Assembly: GCA_023424995.1 (NCBI GenBank) | Contig: JAFADH010000043.1 | Coordinates: 1-17,572, forward strand | Direction of reading: 5' to 3' | Length of the DNA: 17,572 nucleotides | Source of the DNA: Bacillota bacterium | Lineage (GTDB): Bacteria > Bacillota > Clostridia > Lachnospirales > Lachnospiraceae | Shown: one piece after another, positions 1 to 7,380 of the stretch | Layout: every line of letters starts with the position of its first letter | Position numbering within the stretch: position 1 is the first letter of the stretch | Translations under genes and position numbers: made by a program | The notes under the pieces: model-generated | What the model saw: the letters and a program-made list of their open reading frames with translations, nothing else | What the model was told of the DNA's origin: nothing | Database searches by the model: none

Positions 1-819
1 CTGGTGGTCAGCGATATTGACGGGACTCTTCTGAACAGGGACAGGCGTATTACATTATCCAATCTGGAGGCGGTCCGAAAGGCAAGGGAGCAGAATATCC
101 TTTTTACGATCTGTACCGGCAGGATCCCAACCATGGCGGATTATTACAGGAAGGAACTGCAGCTTGACATACCCATGATAACCGCAAACGGAGCGGTCAT
201 ATGGGATCCAAAGCTTGGCATACCGTCTTATGATATCCCCATGAAGCCGGAGGATGTAACAGCTGTATTGGAGCTGTGCCAGGCCTATCGGCTGGATTAC
301 AGCGCCTTGACCCTGGGAACCAGTTACTTCTCAAGGAACAGCATCCGCATACGGCGCTTTCAGGAATATAACCGGATAGCCGGAAGCAATGGCATGCCCC
401 GGATGCAGCTGGAATTTTTTGATCATGGGCACCGGTGTGTCCGGGATAAGAAGGTATATAAGATATTGATCTATGATCCCATGCCGGAACGCCTGGGGAT
501 GATCCGGGACGATATCATGAAGCTGGGCGGAGCAGGCTGCACCGCCTCGGAGCCGGGATTGCTGGATGTCTCGGAGGCACGTGTGAACAAAGGCTTTGGG
601 ATACAAAAGCTGACTGAGCTGCTGGGCCTTAAGCCGAAGGAGGTATGTGCCGTGGGGGATTATACCAATGATATTCCCATGCTTGATTATGCAGGCTTTC
701 CGGTTGCCATGGGCAATGCCTGCGATGAACTGAAGGAGCATGCCGTATATGTGACTAAGACCAACGAGGAAAGCGGTGTGGCGTGGCTGCTGGAGCAATT
801 CATCTTAACTTCGCCGTGA
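1..819 (+). CDS. Cof-type HAD superfamily phosphatase (5' partial)
   Basis: A haloacid-dehalogenase hydrolase of the Cof/YidA subfamily, soluble enzymes that dephosphorylate sugar phosphates, nucleotides or cofactors; the substrate cannot be read from sequence. The frame is open from base 1 and begins LVVSDIDGTLLN, so the true start lies a few codons left of the window; the GTG at position 4 is inside motif I and is not a credible start. Motif I DIDGT supplies the nucleophile and acid/base aspartates, motif II is TICTGR (about residues 35-41), a lysine for motif III lies in NKGFGIQKL, and motif IV is GDYTNDIPML near residue 220. The large cap between motifs II and III is typical of the IIB class. 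About 272 residues are visible, close to full family length. It is convergent with ptsI. The family call is firm, the substrate unknown. Confidence 0.9.
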   Translation: MVVSDIDGTLLNRDRRITLSNLEAVRKAREQNILFTICTGRIPTMADYYRKELQLDIPMITANGAVIWDPKLGIPSYDIPMKPEDVTAVLELCQAYRLDYSALTLGTSYFSRNSIRIRRFQEYNRIAGSNGMPRMQLEFFDHGHRCVRDKKVYKILIYDPMPERLGMIRDDIMKLGGAGCTASEPGLLDVSEARVNKGFGIQKLTELLGLKPKEVCAVGDYTNDIPMLDYAGFPVAMGNACDELKEHAVYVTKTNEESGVAWLLEQFILTSP

Positions 820-1011
820 AGCTGTCCATAGAGACTGCTTTTACCTGCAATAAATTTACCTTTCCCTGCCATAAAATGGTGATATTGCAAAATATAGATT
901 TGATAATAGTTTATTAAAAAATAGTATTTATCTTATAAAAATCTGCTAACAAAAGTCAATACTTTTTTGGTAGGTTTTTAATATTTTTATATAGAGATAA
1001 AATTACGACAA

Positions 1012-1036
1012 TTAGACTGGTAATTAACCAGTCTAA
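1012..1036. repeat. perfect 10-bp inverted repeat (first of two tandem hairpins)
   Basis: Arms TTAGACTGGT (1012-1021) and ACCAGTCTAA (1027-1036) are perfect complements around a 5-base loop. The hairpin abuts, and by two bases overlaps, the terminator stem at 1035-1081. It has no clear U-run of its own; it may be a second terminator element, a 3'-end stabiliser of the ptsI messenger, or part of a repeat. Confidence 0.7.
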
Positions 1037-1081
1037 AAATGAGCTTTGAAAAGGTTTATATACCACTCAAAGCTCATTTTT
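1035..1081. terminator. bidirectional intrinsic terminator between HAD gene and ptsI
   Basis: Perfect 15-bp arms AAAAATGAGCTTTGA (1035-1049) and TCAAAGCTCATTTTT (1067-1081) flank a 17-base loop. The A-run on one side and T-run on the other give a U-tract whichever strand is transcribed, so it can end the minus-strand ptsHI transcript (ptsI stop about 95 bases away) and the plus-strand HAD transcript. Confidence 0.8.
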
Positions 1082-1176
1082 GTACATTGCCTTACAGCAA
1101 GGCTGTTTTGCGGCAGCTTCATCAATATATGGTGCACAGGCGCTTTCTTATATTAAGAACGAAAGCGGCTTTTATT

Positions 1177-2859
1177 CTATTCCTTCAGACATTCCCTCAC
1201 TTCCTGTATGGTATAAACCGAGAGGGCCTTGGCTGCGCACAGCTTTGCTTTGTCATAGGAGGAATTACGTATGATATACTTGATATTCGCCGCCTCTTCG
1301 GAGGACATGCTGAATTCATCCAGTCCCAATCCCAGCAGAAGCAGGGTGGCGTGTTCGTCGCCGGCGAATTCACCGCACATGCCTACTTCGATACCCCGGG
1401 CATGCCCTGCGTCAATAATCCGTTTGATGCTCTGCAGTACCGCAGGATGAAAGGGATCATACAGCTTCTGTATCTTCTTATTTCCCCGGTCAACGGCCAG
1501 AATATACTGGGTCAGATCATTGGTACCGATGCTTAAGAAATCCACATGCTCTGCCAGATGTTCAATACAGAGGACGGCTGCGGGGGTCTCCACCATAATT
1601 CCCACCTTAATGTCGGGGTCATAAGGGATGTTCCCGGCGGACAGCTCTTCCTTACAGGCAGCAAGCAGGGAATTGGCCAGGGTAAGCTCCTCCATGGAGA
1701 CGATCATCGGATACATCAGCTTTACGCTGCCGTAAGCGCCTGCCCTTAAAATTGCCTTGAGCTGGTCCTTGAAGATATCCTGAAGCTCCAGTGAAATACG
1801 GATTGCCCTCCAGCCCAGGAACGGGTTATCCTCGTGCTCAAAGGGATAATAAGGCAGGGATTTATCCCCTCCGATATCCAGGGTACGGATAATTATTTCC
1901 TTATTGCATAGAAGCACGGCCTGCTTATATACCTCAAATTGTTCTTCCTCCGTGGGGAAATGGGTATTGTCCATGTAGAGGAATTCGCTTCTAAAGAGGC
2001 CGATCCCGTCGATATTATGCTTTACGGCCTTTTTGATCTCTTCCAGACTGCCCACATTGGCACATACTTTTACCCTCCGGTTGTCCAAGGTGACGGCAGG
2101 AAGAGCACTGAGGGCCTCCAGTTCACTTTTTCGTTTCCTGTATTCTTCTTTCAGTCCTTCATATTTTCCGACGGTTTCCGGGTCGGGATTAATAATAAGC
2201 TTTCCTCCGGACGCATCGATTATGACGAGATCATCGCAGGCTGCGTGTTCCAATAAGCCTTTCACGCCAACCAGGGCGGGAAGCCCAAGATTCCCGGCGA
2301 TTATGGATACGTGGCTGGTTACCCCGCCCAGTTCCGTAGCAAAACCAAGAATATAATCCATGTTGATACGGGCGGTATCCGAAGGGGCCAGATCCTCGGC
2401 TATAAGGATAACCTTTTCCCGGATGTCCTCAAGGCCTGTCCGGCTGATCCCCTTTAATATGCGCATGATACGGTCGCGGATATCCCTAATGTCCGCACTG
2501 CGTTCCCTGAAGTATTCGTCTTCCATGCTGTCAAAGATACTGCAGTACTCCGCTGCGGTATTCTCCAGCGCCAGCTGGACATTCTGGTATTTGGTCCGGA
2601 TTTTATCCAGTACCCCGTCGTACAGGGCAATATCCTGGATCAATTCCAGGTGTGCCCTAAATATATCGGAGCCTTCGGCAAGCTCCTCAATCTGCAGCTT
2701 CGCTTCGGCAACGGCGGCTTTATATTTGTCTGTTTCAGATTCGGTTTGATCCGGCGTTATCATACCGGCATCAGCCCTTAGCTCCTGTTTTTGTATTATG
2801 TAGGCTTTGCCCATGCCGTAACCCTTGGAGGCAGTCTTCTCCACATGCAATGTTTTCAT
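1177..2859 (-). CDS. ptsI: phosphoenolpyruvate-protein phosphotransferase (PTS Enzyme I)
   Basis: Cytoplasmic Enzyme I of the phosphotransferase system: it takes phosphate from PEP onto a histidine and passes it to HPr. The N-terminal HPr-binding/phosphohistidine domain carries the active-site motif GGVTSHVSIIAG with His183; the C-terminal PEP-binding barrel has IGTNDLTQY and the catalytic-Cys signature GMCGEFAGD. The length of 560 residues is slightly below the usual 570-575. The start was placed at the ATG at 2857-2859 (MKTLHVEKTA) because a GGGGTGG ribosome binding site lies just upstream; an ATG at 2899-2901 would overlap ptsH and add 14 residues absent from the family. It follows ptsH by 13 bases, a tight operon. 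No EII gene is nearby, so it is likely the housekeeping Enzyme I. A two-way terminator lies downstream. Confidence 0.96.
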   Translation of the reverse strand: MKTLHVEKTASKGYGMGKAYIIQKQELRADAGMITPDQTESETDKYKAAVAEAKLQIEELAEGSDIFRAHLELIQDIALYDGVLDKIRTKYQNVQLALENTAAEYCSIFDSMEDEYFRERSADIRDIRDRIMRILKGISRTGLEDIREKVILIAEDLAPSDTARINMDYILGFATELGGVTSHVSIIAGNLGLPALVGVKGLLEHAACDDLVIIDASGGKLIINPDPETVGKYEGLKEEYRKRKSELEALSALPAVTLDNRRVKVCANVGSLEEIKKAVKHNIDGIGLFRSEFLYMDNTHFPTEEEQFEVYKQAVLLCNKEIIIRTLDIGGDKSLPYYPFEHEDNPFLGWRAIRISLELQDIFKDQLKAILRAGAYGSVKLMYPMIVSMEELTLANSLLAACKEELSAGNIPYDPDIKVGIMVETPAAVLCIEHLAEHVDFLSIGTNDLTQYILAVDRGNKKIQKLYDPFHPAVLQSIKRIIDAGHARGIEVGMCGEFAGDEHATLLLLGLGLDEFSMSSEEAANIKYIIRNSSYDKAKLCAAKALSVYTIQEVRECLKE

Positions 2860-2872
2860 TATTCCACCCCGC

Positions 2873-3136
2873 TTATTCGCCCAGACCGCTGTTAATTGCA
2901 TCCAGGATCACCTGCAGGTCGTGTTCTTCAGTTTCACCTTCACATTGTACTGTGATTTCTTCCCCGCATTTGATTCCGGCGCTCATTAAAAGCAAAACAC
3001 TTTTGGGATTTACGCTTTTACCGTCTTTTATAAGGGTGATATTTGATTTGCAGCCGGAAGCGATTTTGGTTAGTTCACCCGCCGGTCTTAAATGCAGTCC
3101 GGATTTGTTGATCACTGTTATTTTTTGACTTACCAT
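2873..3136 (-). CDS. ptsH: phosphocarrier protein HPr
   Basis: HPr carries phosphate from Enzyme I to the sugar-specific EII proteins. The 87-residue length is normal. The active-site motif SGLHLRPAG contains His15 and the regulatory motif NPKSVLLLMSAG contains Ser46, the site that HPr kinase/phosphorylase modifies in Firmicutes for CcpA-dependent catabolite control. This is therefore a true HPr and not a Crh-type protein, which would lack the histidine. The start has GGAGG six bases upstream. It is the first gene of the ptsHI pair and lies 114 bases downstream of the DeoR-family regulator on the same strand. That gap holds a palindrome and a possible promoter, so it may be transcribed alone or by read-through. 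Confidence 0.96.
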   Translation of the reverse strand: MVSQKITVINKSGLHLRPAGELTKIASGCKSNITLIKDGKSVNPKSVLLLMSAGIKCGEEITVQCEGETEEHDLQVILDAINSGLGE

Positions 3137-3190
3137 ATGAATCCTCCTAATAGTGTTTGAATGTTTAGGTTCATTTTAACACATTATATG

Positions 3191-3217
3191 AGTATAATCA
3201 ATCAAAAAGTAAGTCAA
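3191..3217 (-). promoter_or_regulatory. possible ptsH promoter
   Basis: On the minus strand TTGACT (3212-3217) is followed after 15 bases by TATACT (3191-3196), placed about 55 bases before the ptsH start. The spacing is shorter than the 17-base optimum and the DNA is AT-rich, so this is a tentative reading. A palindrome (3219-3249) lies directly upstream of the -35. Confidence 0.4.
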
Positions 3218-3218
3218 T

Positions 3219-3249
3219 ATATGAATGTTATCGATTATAATGTTCATAT
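3219..3249. promoter_or_regulatory. imperfect palindrome, candidate operator upstream of ptsH
   Basis: Arms ATATGAA (3219-3225) and TTCATAT (3243-3249) are perfect, followed inward by TTAT/ATAA after a 2-base mismatch. It lies between the regulator's stop codon and the possible ptsH -35. The right arm continues as ATGTTCATAT, whose exact reverse complement ATATGAACAT occurs at 4079-4088 upstream of the regulator gene, which suggests a shared binding site, possibly for the DeoR-family protein. Confidence 0.5.
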
Positions 3250-3250
3250 A

Positions 3251-4027
3251 CTAATAATTTTGGTCCTTTGATACCTGATATACATGGATTCCACGTTCCG
3301 TTAATGCACCAATGATCAACGGATCAGCCAGCTCGTCCGTAATGATATTCTGAATATCGTTTACGCTGCAGCTGACAAAGCTGCTGTTCTTACCGATCTT
3401 GGTATGATCGGCAAGAATGTAGGTGGGTCCGGTTGCTCTACGGAACATCAATTGGTTGATGTTGACCTCATTTAACAATTCGGTGGTCATGCCTGACTCG
3501 GGTGAAATGCCGCTGCAGCCGATAAAGCTCTTTTTCGCCGATACCCGTTCCAGATTATTCGTTGCAAATTCACCCACCATGGCTTCCTTGACCTCCCTGA
3601 GCTCGCCGCCTGTAAGAATGACGGAGATATTGGGAGAGTGCTCGGTGTAGATGGCTTTTCCGTTGTTTGTTATAACAGTCGCACGCTTGCCGGTAATATA
3701 TTTTATCATCTGAAGAGCGGTAGAGCTGGTGTTGATAAAAATGGTGTCTCCGTCCTCCACAAGGGTAGCTGCGTACCGGGCTATCAATTCACGGTAATAG
3801 GTCACCTCGTCTTCGGGGATAAGAGCCTTCTCGCTGATAATAGAAGCCCCGCCGTAGAAGCGCTCCAGCTTCTTGTTATCCTCCAGGTATTGCAGATCCC
3901 TTCGTATGGTAAGGGGAGACACATGAAATGCCTCCGCCAGATCAGCCACCTTTACGTGACCGTTATTTTTTAATGTCTCGATCAGCTTGTTTCTTCTGCT
4001 TTCAACTAAAGCACGCTCTCTTTTCAT
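3251..4027 (-). CDS. DeoR-family sugar-phosphate-responsive transcriptional regulator
   Basis: A 258-residue DNA-binding regulator of the DeoR/GlpR type. The N-terminal winged helix-turn-helix (about residues 6-60) reads VADLAEAFHVSPLTIRRDLQ and ends in the family signature LERFYGGA. The C-terminal effector domain (about 75-235) has TNNGKAIYT, ILTGGELRE, SGISPESGMTT and ILADHTKIGKNS, the usual sugar-phosphate-sensing fold. Two ATGs are adjacent; AGAGG sits 5 bases before the second (4025-4027) but only 2 before the first (4028-4030), so the second was chosen. It is divergent from the propeller-epimerase genes and upstream of ptsHI. Regulation of the pentose genes by a phosphorylated pentose is inferred; UlaR of the ascorbate operon belongs to the same family. 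The name cannot be fixed from sequence. Confidence 0.92.
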   Translation of the reverse strand: MKRERALVESRRNKLIETLKNNGHVKVADLAEAFHVSPLTIRRDLQYLEDNKKLERFYGGASIISEKALIPEDEVTYYRELIARYAATLVEDGDTIFINTSSTALQMIKYITGKRATVITNNGKAIYTEHSPNISVILTGGELREVKEAMVGEFATNNLERVSAKKSFIGCSGISPESGMTTELLNEVNINQLMFRRATGPTYILADHTKIGKNSSFVSCSVNDIQNIITDELADPLIIGALTERGIHVYQVSKDQNY

Positions 4028-4030
4028 CAT

Positions 4031-4352
4031 TACCTCTTTTCTTCGATTTCACATTGATTATTGGAATTTAACTATAGTATATGAACATAATTCAAGAAAG
4101 TCAATCAAATAAACAATAAGAAACTTTAAAACAATAACATTGGAAGGAAATAAATGCACTGGTATCCAATAAAAACTATCAGTGTTTCATTTATAATGAG
4201 ATATTCTTGCTAAATGTTCAATTAAATGAGTAATAGTTCGTATAAATGGATTGAAATGAACTTAAAAATATTGTAATATGAATTTATAATCAATTAAATA
4301 GGTAATTAAGCATAATTAAAGTTCATATAATTCATAAAATAGGAGGCATAAA
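4031..4352. other. divergent regulatory region between DeoR-type gene and pentose operon
   Basis: About 320 very AT-rich bases with no supported gene. It contains ATATGAACAT (4079-4088) near the regulator start, ATGAACTT at 4257-4264 inside a likely promoter, ATATGAAT (4277-4284) and GTTCATAT (4321-4328) next to the first plus-strand ribosome binding site. These related words look like operator half-sites. The plus-strand promoter is listed separately. Confidence 0.55.
4251..4279 (+). promoter_or_regulatory. putative sigma-A promoter of the propeller-epimerase genes
   Basis: TTGAAA (4251-4256), a 17-base spacer and TAATAT (4274-4279) lie about 75 bases before the start codon at 4353. The spacer begins with TGAACTT, a variant of the GTTCATA/TATGAAC word repeated in this region, so repressor binding here would block polymerase. 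The AT-rich background lowers certainty. Confidence 0.5.
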
Positions 4353-5390
4353 ATGAAAATAGTAAAAAAGGTATTGGGAGATATGCACCGCTGCTATTGT
4401 ACGGGAAGTGTAACGGTTGACGGCAGGCTCCGGGTTCTATTGGCAAGTGAGGAGATCGGCGGTCCCTGCTATGCCTATGGCGGTAAGAATTTTGAAGAGA
4501 GAGAGGTTGTGTGGGAAAATGCAGGCGGAACCATGTCCATCGTGGAGATTCCCGGTACCAACGGTGAATTTCTGGCGGTACAGAATTTTTTTCCCGGTTT
4601 CAATGCACAAACCGCAAAGATTGTATGGTGCAGATATATTAACGGGAGCTGGCACGTAAAGGATTTCCTCCATATTCCATATGTACATCGTTTTGATATT
4701 CTTCAGTCCGGCGGTAAAAAGTATATCATCTGCTGTACTTTGTGTGATTCCAAGACAGAGCGCAATGACTGGTCTTCACCGGGCAGGATCCTGGCGGGAG
4801 AGCTGCCGGAGGATCTGAATGATTTGGTGGAGCTAACCTCGATACAGAGCGGATTATTAAAGAACCACGGTTATTACAGGGGGATATATGAGGGCTGCGA
4901 AGCGGCTTATATAACCTGTGATTCGGGCATCTATGCAGCCGTTCCGCCTCAGCTGCCCGGAGAAGACTGGACGGTCCGGCATATTATGGAGGGCCCGGTA
5001 TCGGATGTGGCGGTATATGATGTGGATGGTGACGGAGAAAGTGAATTGATCACGATCTCACCCTTCCACGGCAATGAATTCAATATTCTGAAAAAAGACG
5101 GGAAGGGCTATTCGAAGGTATATACCTATCCCAATGAGATGGATTTTGCACATGCCGTATGGGCGGGGGAGATCAGAGGCAGGGCGGTAATCCTCGGCGG
5201 AGTCCGGAGAATGAACTGCGAACTGTTTTATATAGAATACAACGAAATAACCTCGGAATATGACACCGTGCTCATAGAAAGCGGGGCAGGTACGGCGAAC
5301 GTGGCGGTTGTTCATGAACGGGAGCGGGATATCATCATCAGCGCAAACCACACGAAGAACGAGGCGGCGGTATACATTATTACCGGCTGA
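4353..5390 (+). CDS. cytoplasmic protein with FG-GAP/VCBS-like repeat, function unknown
   Basis: A 345-residue protein that I do not recognise as a characterised enzyme. The sequence is rich in short beta-strand-like stretches, and near residues 217-236 it has VAVYDVDGDGESELITI, the calcium-loop signature (D223, D225, D227, E231) of FG-GAP/VCBS repeats in beta-propellers. Other blades are less obvious; residues 60-80 and 270-340 have similar strand periodicity. There is no signal peptide or membrane helix and cysteines are frequent (for example 14, 16, 127, 128, 131), which fits a cytoplasmic protein, whereas most proteins with this repeat are secreted. The start has AGGAGG six bases upstream. 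It is the first gene after the putative regulated promoter and lies 50 bases before the UlaE-type epimerase, so a role in sugar or sugar-lactone/keto-sugar conversion is plausible but only inferred from context. Confidence 0.75.
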   Translation: MKIVKKVLGDMHRCYCTGSVTVDGRLRVLLASEEIGGPCYAYGGKNFEEREVVWENAGGTMSIVEIPGTNGEFLAVQNFFPGFNAQTAKIVWCRYINGSWHVKDFLHIPYVHRFDILQSGGKKYIICCTLCDSKTERNDWSSPGRILAGELPEDLNDLVELTSIQSGLLKNHGYYRGIYEGCEAAYITCDSGIYAAVPPQLPGEDWTVRHIMEGPVSDVAVYDVDGDGESELITISPFHGNEFNILKKDGKGYSKVYTYPNEMDFAHAVWAGEIRGRAVILGGVRRMNCELFYIEYNEITSEYDTVLIESGAGTANVAVVHERERDIIISANHTKNEAAVYIITG

Positions 5391-5440
5391 CACAGGGGGC
5401 AAAGGCATGAGGCTGCTTAAGGGAAGAAGGGAGGCTGCAT

Positions 5441-6319
5441 ATGAAGGAATACCAGTTGGGGCTGTACGAGAAATCCATGCCCAATGATATAAGCTGGGGT
5501 GAAAAGGTACACCTGGCAAAGGAAGCAGGCTTTGATTATATTGAAATAAGCATTGATGAGACCGAGGAGAAGCTGGCACGCCTGGACAGCTCCAGGGAAG
5601 AACGGTTTGGGATAAAGAAGCTGCTGTATGACAACGACATGCCGGTTAATTCAATGTGCCTGAGCGCTCACCGCAGATATCCCCTTGGCAGCAGGGATGA
5701 GAATATACGGAGAAAAAGCCTTGAAATTATGGAAAAGGCCGTCGGCTTTGCGGCAGATCTGGGAATCCGGATCATCCAGCTGGCGGGGTATGATGTTTAT
5801 TATGAAGAAAGTGATCAGGATACCAGGAGCATGTTCCTTGAGAATCTTAAGAAAGCCTGCAGCATGGCTGCCTGTAAGGGAGTGCTCCTGGGCTTTGAAA
5901 CCATGGAAACTCCATTTATGGATACGGTTGAAAAGGCCATGCATTATGTGAATATAATTAACAGCCCGTACCTGTGTATATATCCGGATATCGGAAACCT
6001 GACCAATGCCAGCTTAAAATACAGGATCAGCGTGAATGAGGATCTTATGCAGGGGAAGGGACGCATTATTGCGGCGCATCTGAAGGAAACGGTCCCGGGC
6101 CGCTACAGGGAGGTGCCCTTTGGGACGGGGCATACCGATTATGCTGCCCAGATCGCCTTGCTGAGAAGTATGAATATTAAACTATTCGTAGGTGAGTTCT
6201 GGTACATAGGTTCAAAGAATCTGAAAGAAGATCTGATCACGGCAAATCAATTCCTGAGACGCCATTTGGACCAGGTGTTCCAGGTGCCGGAGCATGTTAA
6301 TCATACAGAAGCAGGTTGA
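5441..6319 (+). CDS. ulaE: L-ribulose-5-phosphate 3-epimerase (UlaE/SgaU type)
   Basis: A TIM-barrel sugar-phosphate epimerase that interconverts L-xylulose-5-phosphate and L-ribulose-5-phosphate in L-ascorbate and L-xylulose catabolism. Across its 292 residues it matches remembered UlaE landmarks: LGLYEKSMP, IEISIDETEEKLARLD, MCLSAHRRYPLGS, IRIIQLAGYDVYY and YPDIGNL. Metal-binding residues are expected at Glu153 (GFETME), Asp183 (YPDIGN), His213 (AAHLKET) and Glu252 (VGEFWY), all present. GGGAGG lies six bases before the start. It sits 50 bases after the propeller-like gene and about 350 before the 4-epimerase that uses its product. UlaD, UlaG and the UlaABC transporter are not in the window, so the upstream substrate source is unknown. 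A related hexulose-6-phosphate epimerase role is a less likely alternative. Confidence 0.93.
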   Translation: MKEYQLGLYEKSMPNDISWGEKVHLAKEAGFDYIEISIDETEEKLARLDSSREERFGIKKLLYDNDMPVNSMCLSAHRRYPLGSRDENIRRKSLEIMEKAVGFAADLGIRIIQLAGYDVYYEESDQDTRSMFLENLKKACSMAACKGVLLGFETMETPFMDTVEKAMHYVNIINSPYLCIYPDIGNLTNASLKYRISVNEDLMQGKGRIIAAHLKETVPGRYREVPFGTGHTDYAAQIALLRSMNIKLFVGEFWYIGSKNLKEDLITANQFLRRHLDQVFQVPEHVNHTEAG

Positions 6320-6506
6320 TTTCTTCATTTGGAGTATTTTTTTGCTGTATAACAAAATCCCATGCTGTATCAGCATCTCTTTAAATAAAAGGCCGAATGA
6401 GGTTAATCAGCTTCCGGTGAAAGCGCACAATTTTTTAACAAAATCGATGAAAATTGGTGCATCTGTGAACTTTATTCGTTGTAAAGAGAGAATTATGAAA
6501 TTGCTA

Positions 6507-6535
6507 TTGCAAATAAGACCCGCTTCCATTATATT
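6507..6535 (+). promoter_or_regulatory. putative promoter of the 4-epimerase gene
   Basis: TTGCAA (6507-6512), a 17-base spacer and TATATT (6530-6535) lie about 130 bases before the start at 6666. The transcript would carry the 6581-6602 hairpin in its leader. Confidence 0.45.
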
Positions 6536-6580
6536 TTTTATATATAAGCGTACTGTCATATCCGTATTACTTGGGGGTAT

Positions 6581-6602
6581 CACCGGTATGTGAAAACCGG
6601 TG
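6581..6602. repeat. perfect 7-bp inverted repeat in the 4-epimerase leader
   Basis: CACCGGT (6581-6587) and ACCGGTG (6596-6602) flank an 8-base loop. No U-run follows, so it is not a standard terminator; it may be an operator or a leader hairpin, about 50 bases before the ribosome binding site. Confidence 0.6.
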
Positions 6603-6665
6603 GCAGGGATATTACATTTTAGCTTCAATATAATAAGGAATGATTGAATACGGAGGCGAATTATA

Positions 6666-7367
6666 ATGCTTGAAAAGTTGAAAAAGGAAGTATACGATGC
6701 CAATATGGAGCTGGTTGCCAGGGGTATGGTGATCTATACCTGGGGCAATGTTAGCGGTATTGACAGAGAGAAGCAGCTGGTGGTCATCAAGCCCAGTGGT
6801 GTGGATTATGAGACAATGAAGCCCGAAGATATGGTTGTGGTGGATCTGGACGGCAATGTAGTGGAAGGCCGTTATAAGCCCTCCTCGGATACTCCGACCC
6901 ATCTGGTTTTATATAAGACGTATCCTGACATCGGCGGTGTGGTACATACTCATTCGACCTGGGCGGTTACCTTTGCACAGGCAGGTATGGCAGTTCCGGC
7001 CTTTGGGACCACCCATGCGGATTATTTCTACGGAGATATTCCCTGTGCCAGGGAACTGACTGAAAAGGAGATCAATGAAGCCTACGAGCTGAATACCGGC
7101 AAGGTCATTGTTGAGACCATCGGGGATAAGGACCCGATGGCGGTTCCGGGAATTCTCGTGAAGAATCACGGACCCTTTGCCTGGGGCAGGACGCCGGCCG
7201 GCTCAGTATACAACGCGGTAGTACTGGATAAGGTTGCGGAGATGGCCTACAATACCATGACTCTCAATCCCCGGGTATCCCGCGTATCCCAGTACCTGCT
7301 GGATAAGCATTATTTCAGAAAGCATGGGGCGAATGCATACTACGGACAGGGATCGGAAGACCACTAA
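6666..7367 (+). CDS. araD: L-ribulose-5-phosphate 4-epimerase
   Basis: A class II aldolase-family zinc enzyme that converts L-ribulose-5-phosphate to D-xylulose-5-phosphate by retro-aldol cleavage and re-addition, feeding the pentose phosphate or phosphoketolase route. Its 233 residues cover the full family length. Zinc ligands are expected at His94, His96 (VVHTHST) and His168 (VKNHGPFAWG); Asp75 (SSDTPTH), Asp119 (THADYF) and a C-terminal tyrosine (225/226) match the catalytic and phosphate-site positions of E. coli AraD. GGAGG lies nine bases upstream of the start. AraD and UlaF are paralogues with the same reaction; the neighbouring UlaE-type gene makes a UlaF role as likely as arabinose use, and no araA or araB is present. 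It may have its own promoter (6507-6535). Confidence 0.94.
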   Translation: MLEKLKKEVYDANMELVARGMVIYTWGNVSGIDREKQLVVIKPSGVDYETMKPEDMVVVDLDGNVVEGRYKPSSDTPTHLVLYKTYPDIGGVVHTHSTWAVTFAQAGMAVPAFGTTHADYFYGDIPCARELTEKEINEAYELNTGKVIVETIGDKDPMAVPGILVKNHGPFAWGRTPAGSVYNAVVLDKVAEMAYNTMTLNPRVSRVSQYLLDKHYFRKHGANAYYGQGSEDH

Positions 7368-7380
7368 AGAAGAGGCAGAG

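Larger units (their letters stand above)
820..1176. other. intergenic region between convergent HAD and ptsI genes
   Basis: No gene is supported here. The left 190 bases are very AT-rich without a clear promoter or ribosome binding site. The right part carries two adjacent perfect hairpins (1012-1036 and 1035-1081, listed separately) that probably stop transcription from both sides. The stretch from 1082 to 1176 is the 3' flank of ptsI and shows nothing further. Confidence 0.6.
6320..6665. other. intergenic region between the two pentose epimerase genes
   Basis: No convincing gene lies here. It holds a putative promoter (6507-6535) and a perfect 7-bp inverted repeat (6581-6602), both upstream of the 4-epimerase, so that gene may be transcribed separately from the 3-epimerase. 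A perfect TATAAT at 6629-6634 has no matching -35 at the right distance. Confidence 0.5.

Noticed and set aside
1039..1536. A 165-codon plus-strand frame opposite the end of ptsI.
   Set aside because: It starts within the terminator hairpin and otherwise mirrors the ptsI coding sequence; the minus-strand product is unmistakably Enzyme I.
4154..4213. A 19-codon frame (MHWYPIKTISVSF...) with GGAAGGA upstream in the divergent regulatory region.
   Set aside because: It lies before the best plus-strand promoter, has no recognisable leader-peptide logic, and short frames are frequent in such DNA.
6418..6431. TGAAAGCGCACAAT as a catabolite-responsive (cre) site for CcpA.
   Set aside because: It matches the left half TGAAAGCG but not the right half of the cre consensus, so support is too weak.
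6294..6593. A 99-codon plus-strand frame between the two epimerase genes.
   Set aside because: It begins inside the 3-epimerase gene in another frame, has no ribosome binding site, and its product has no domain character.
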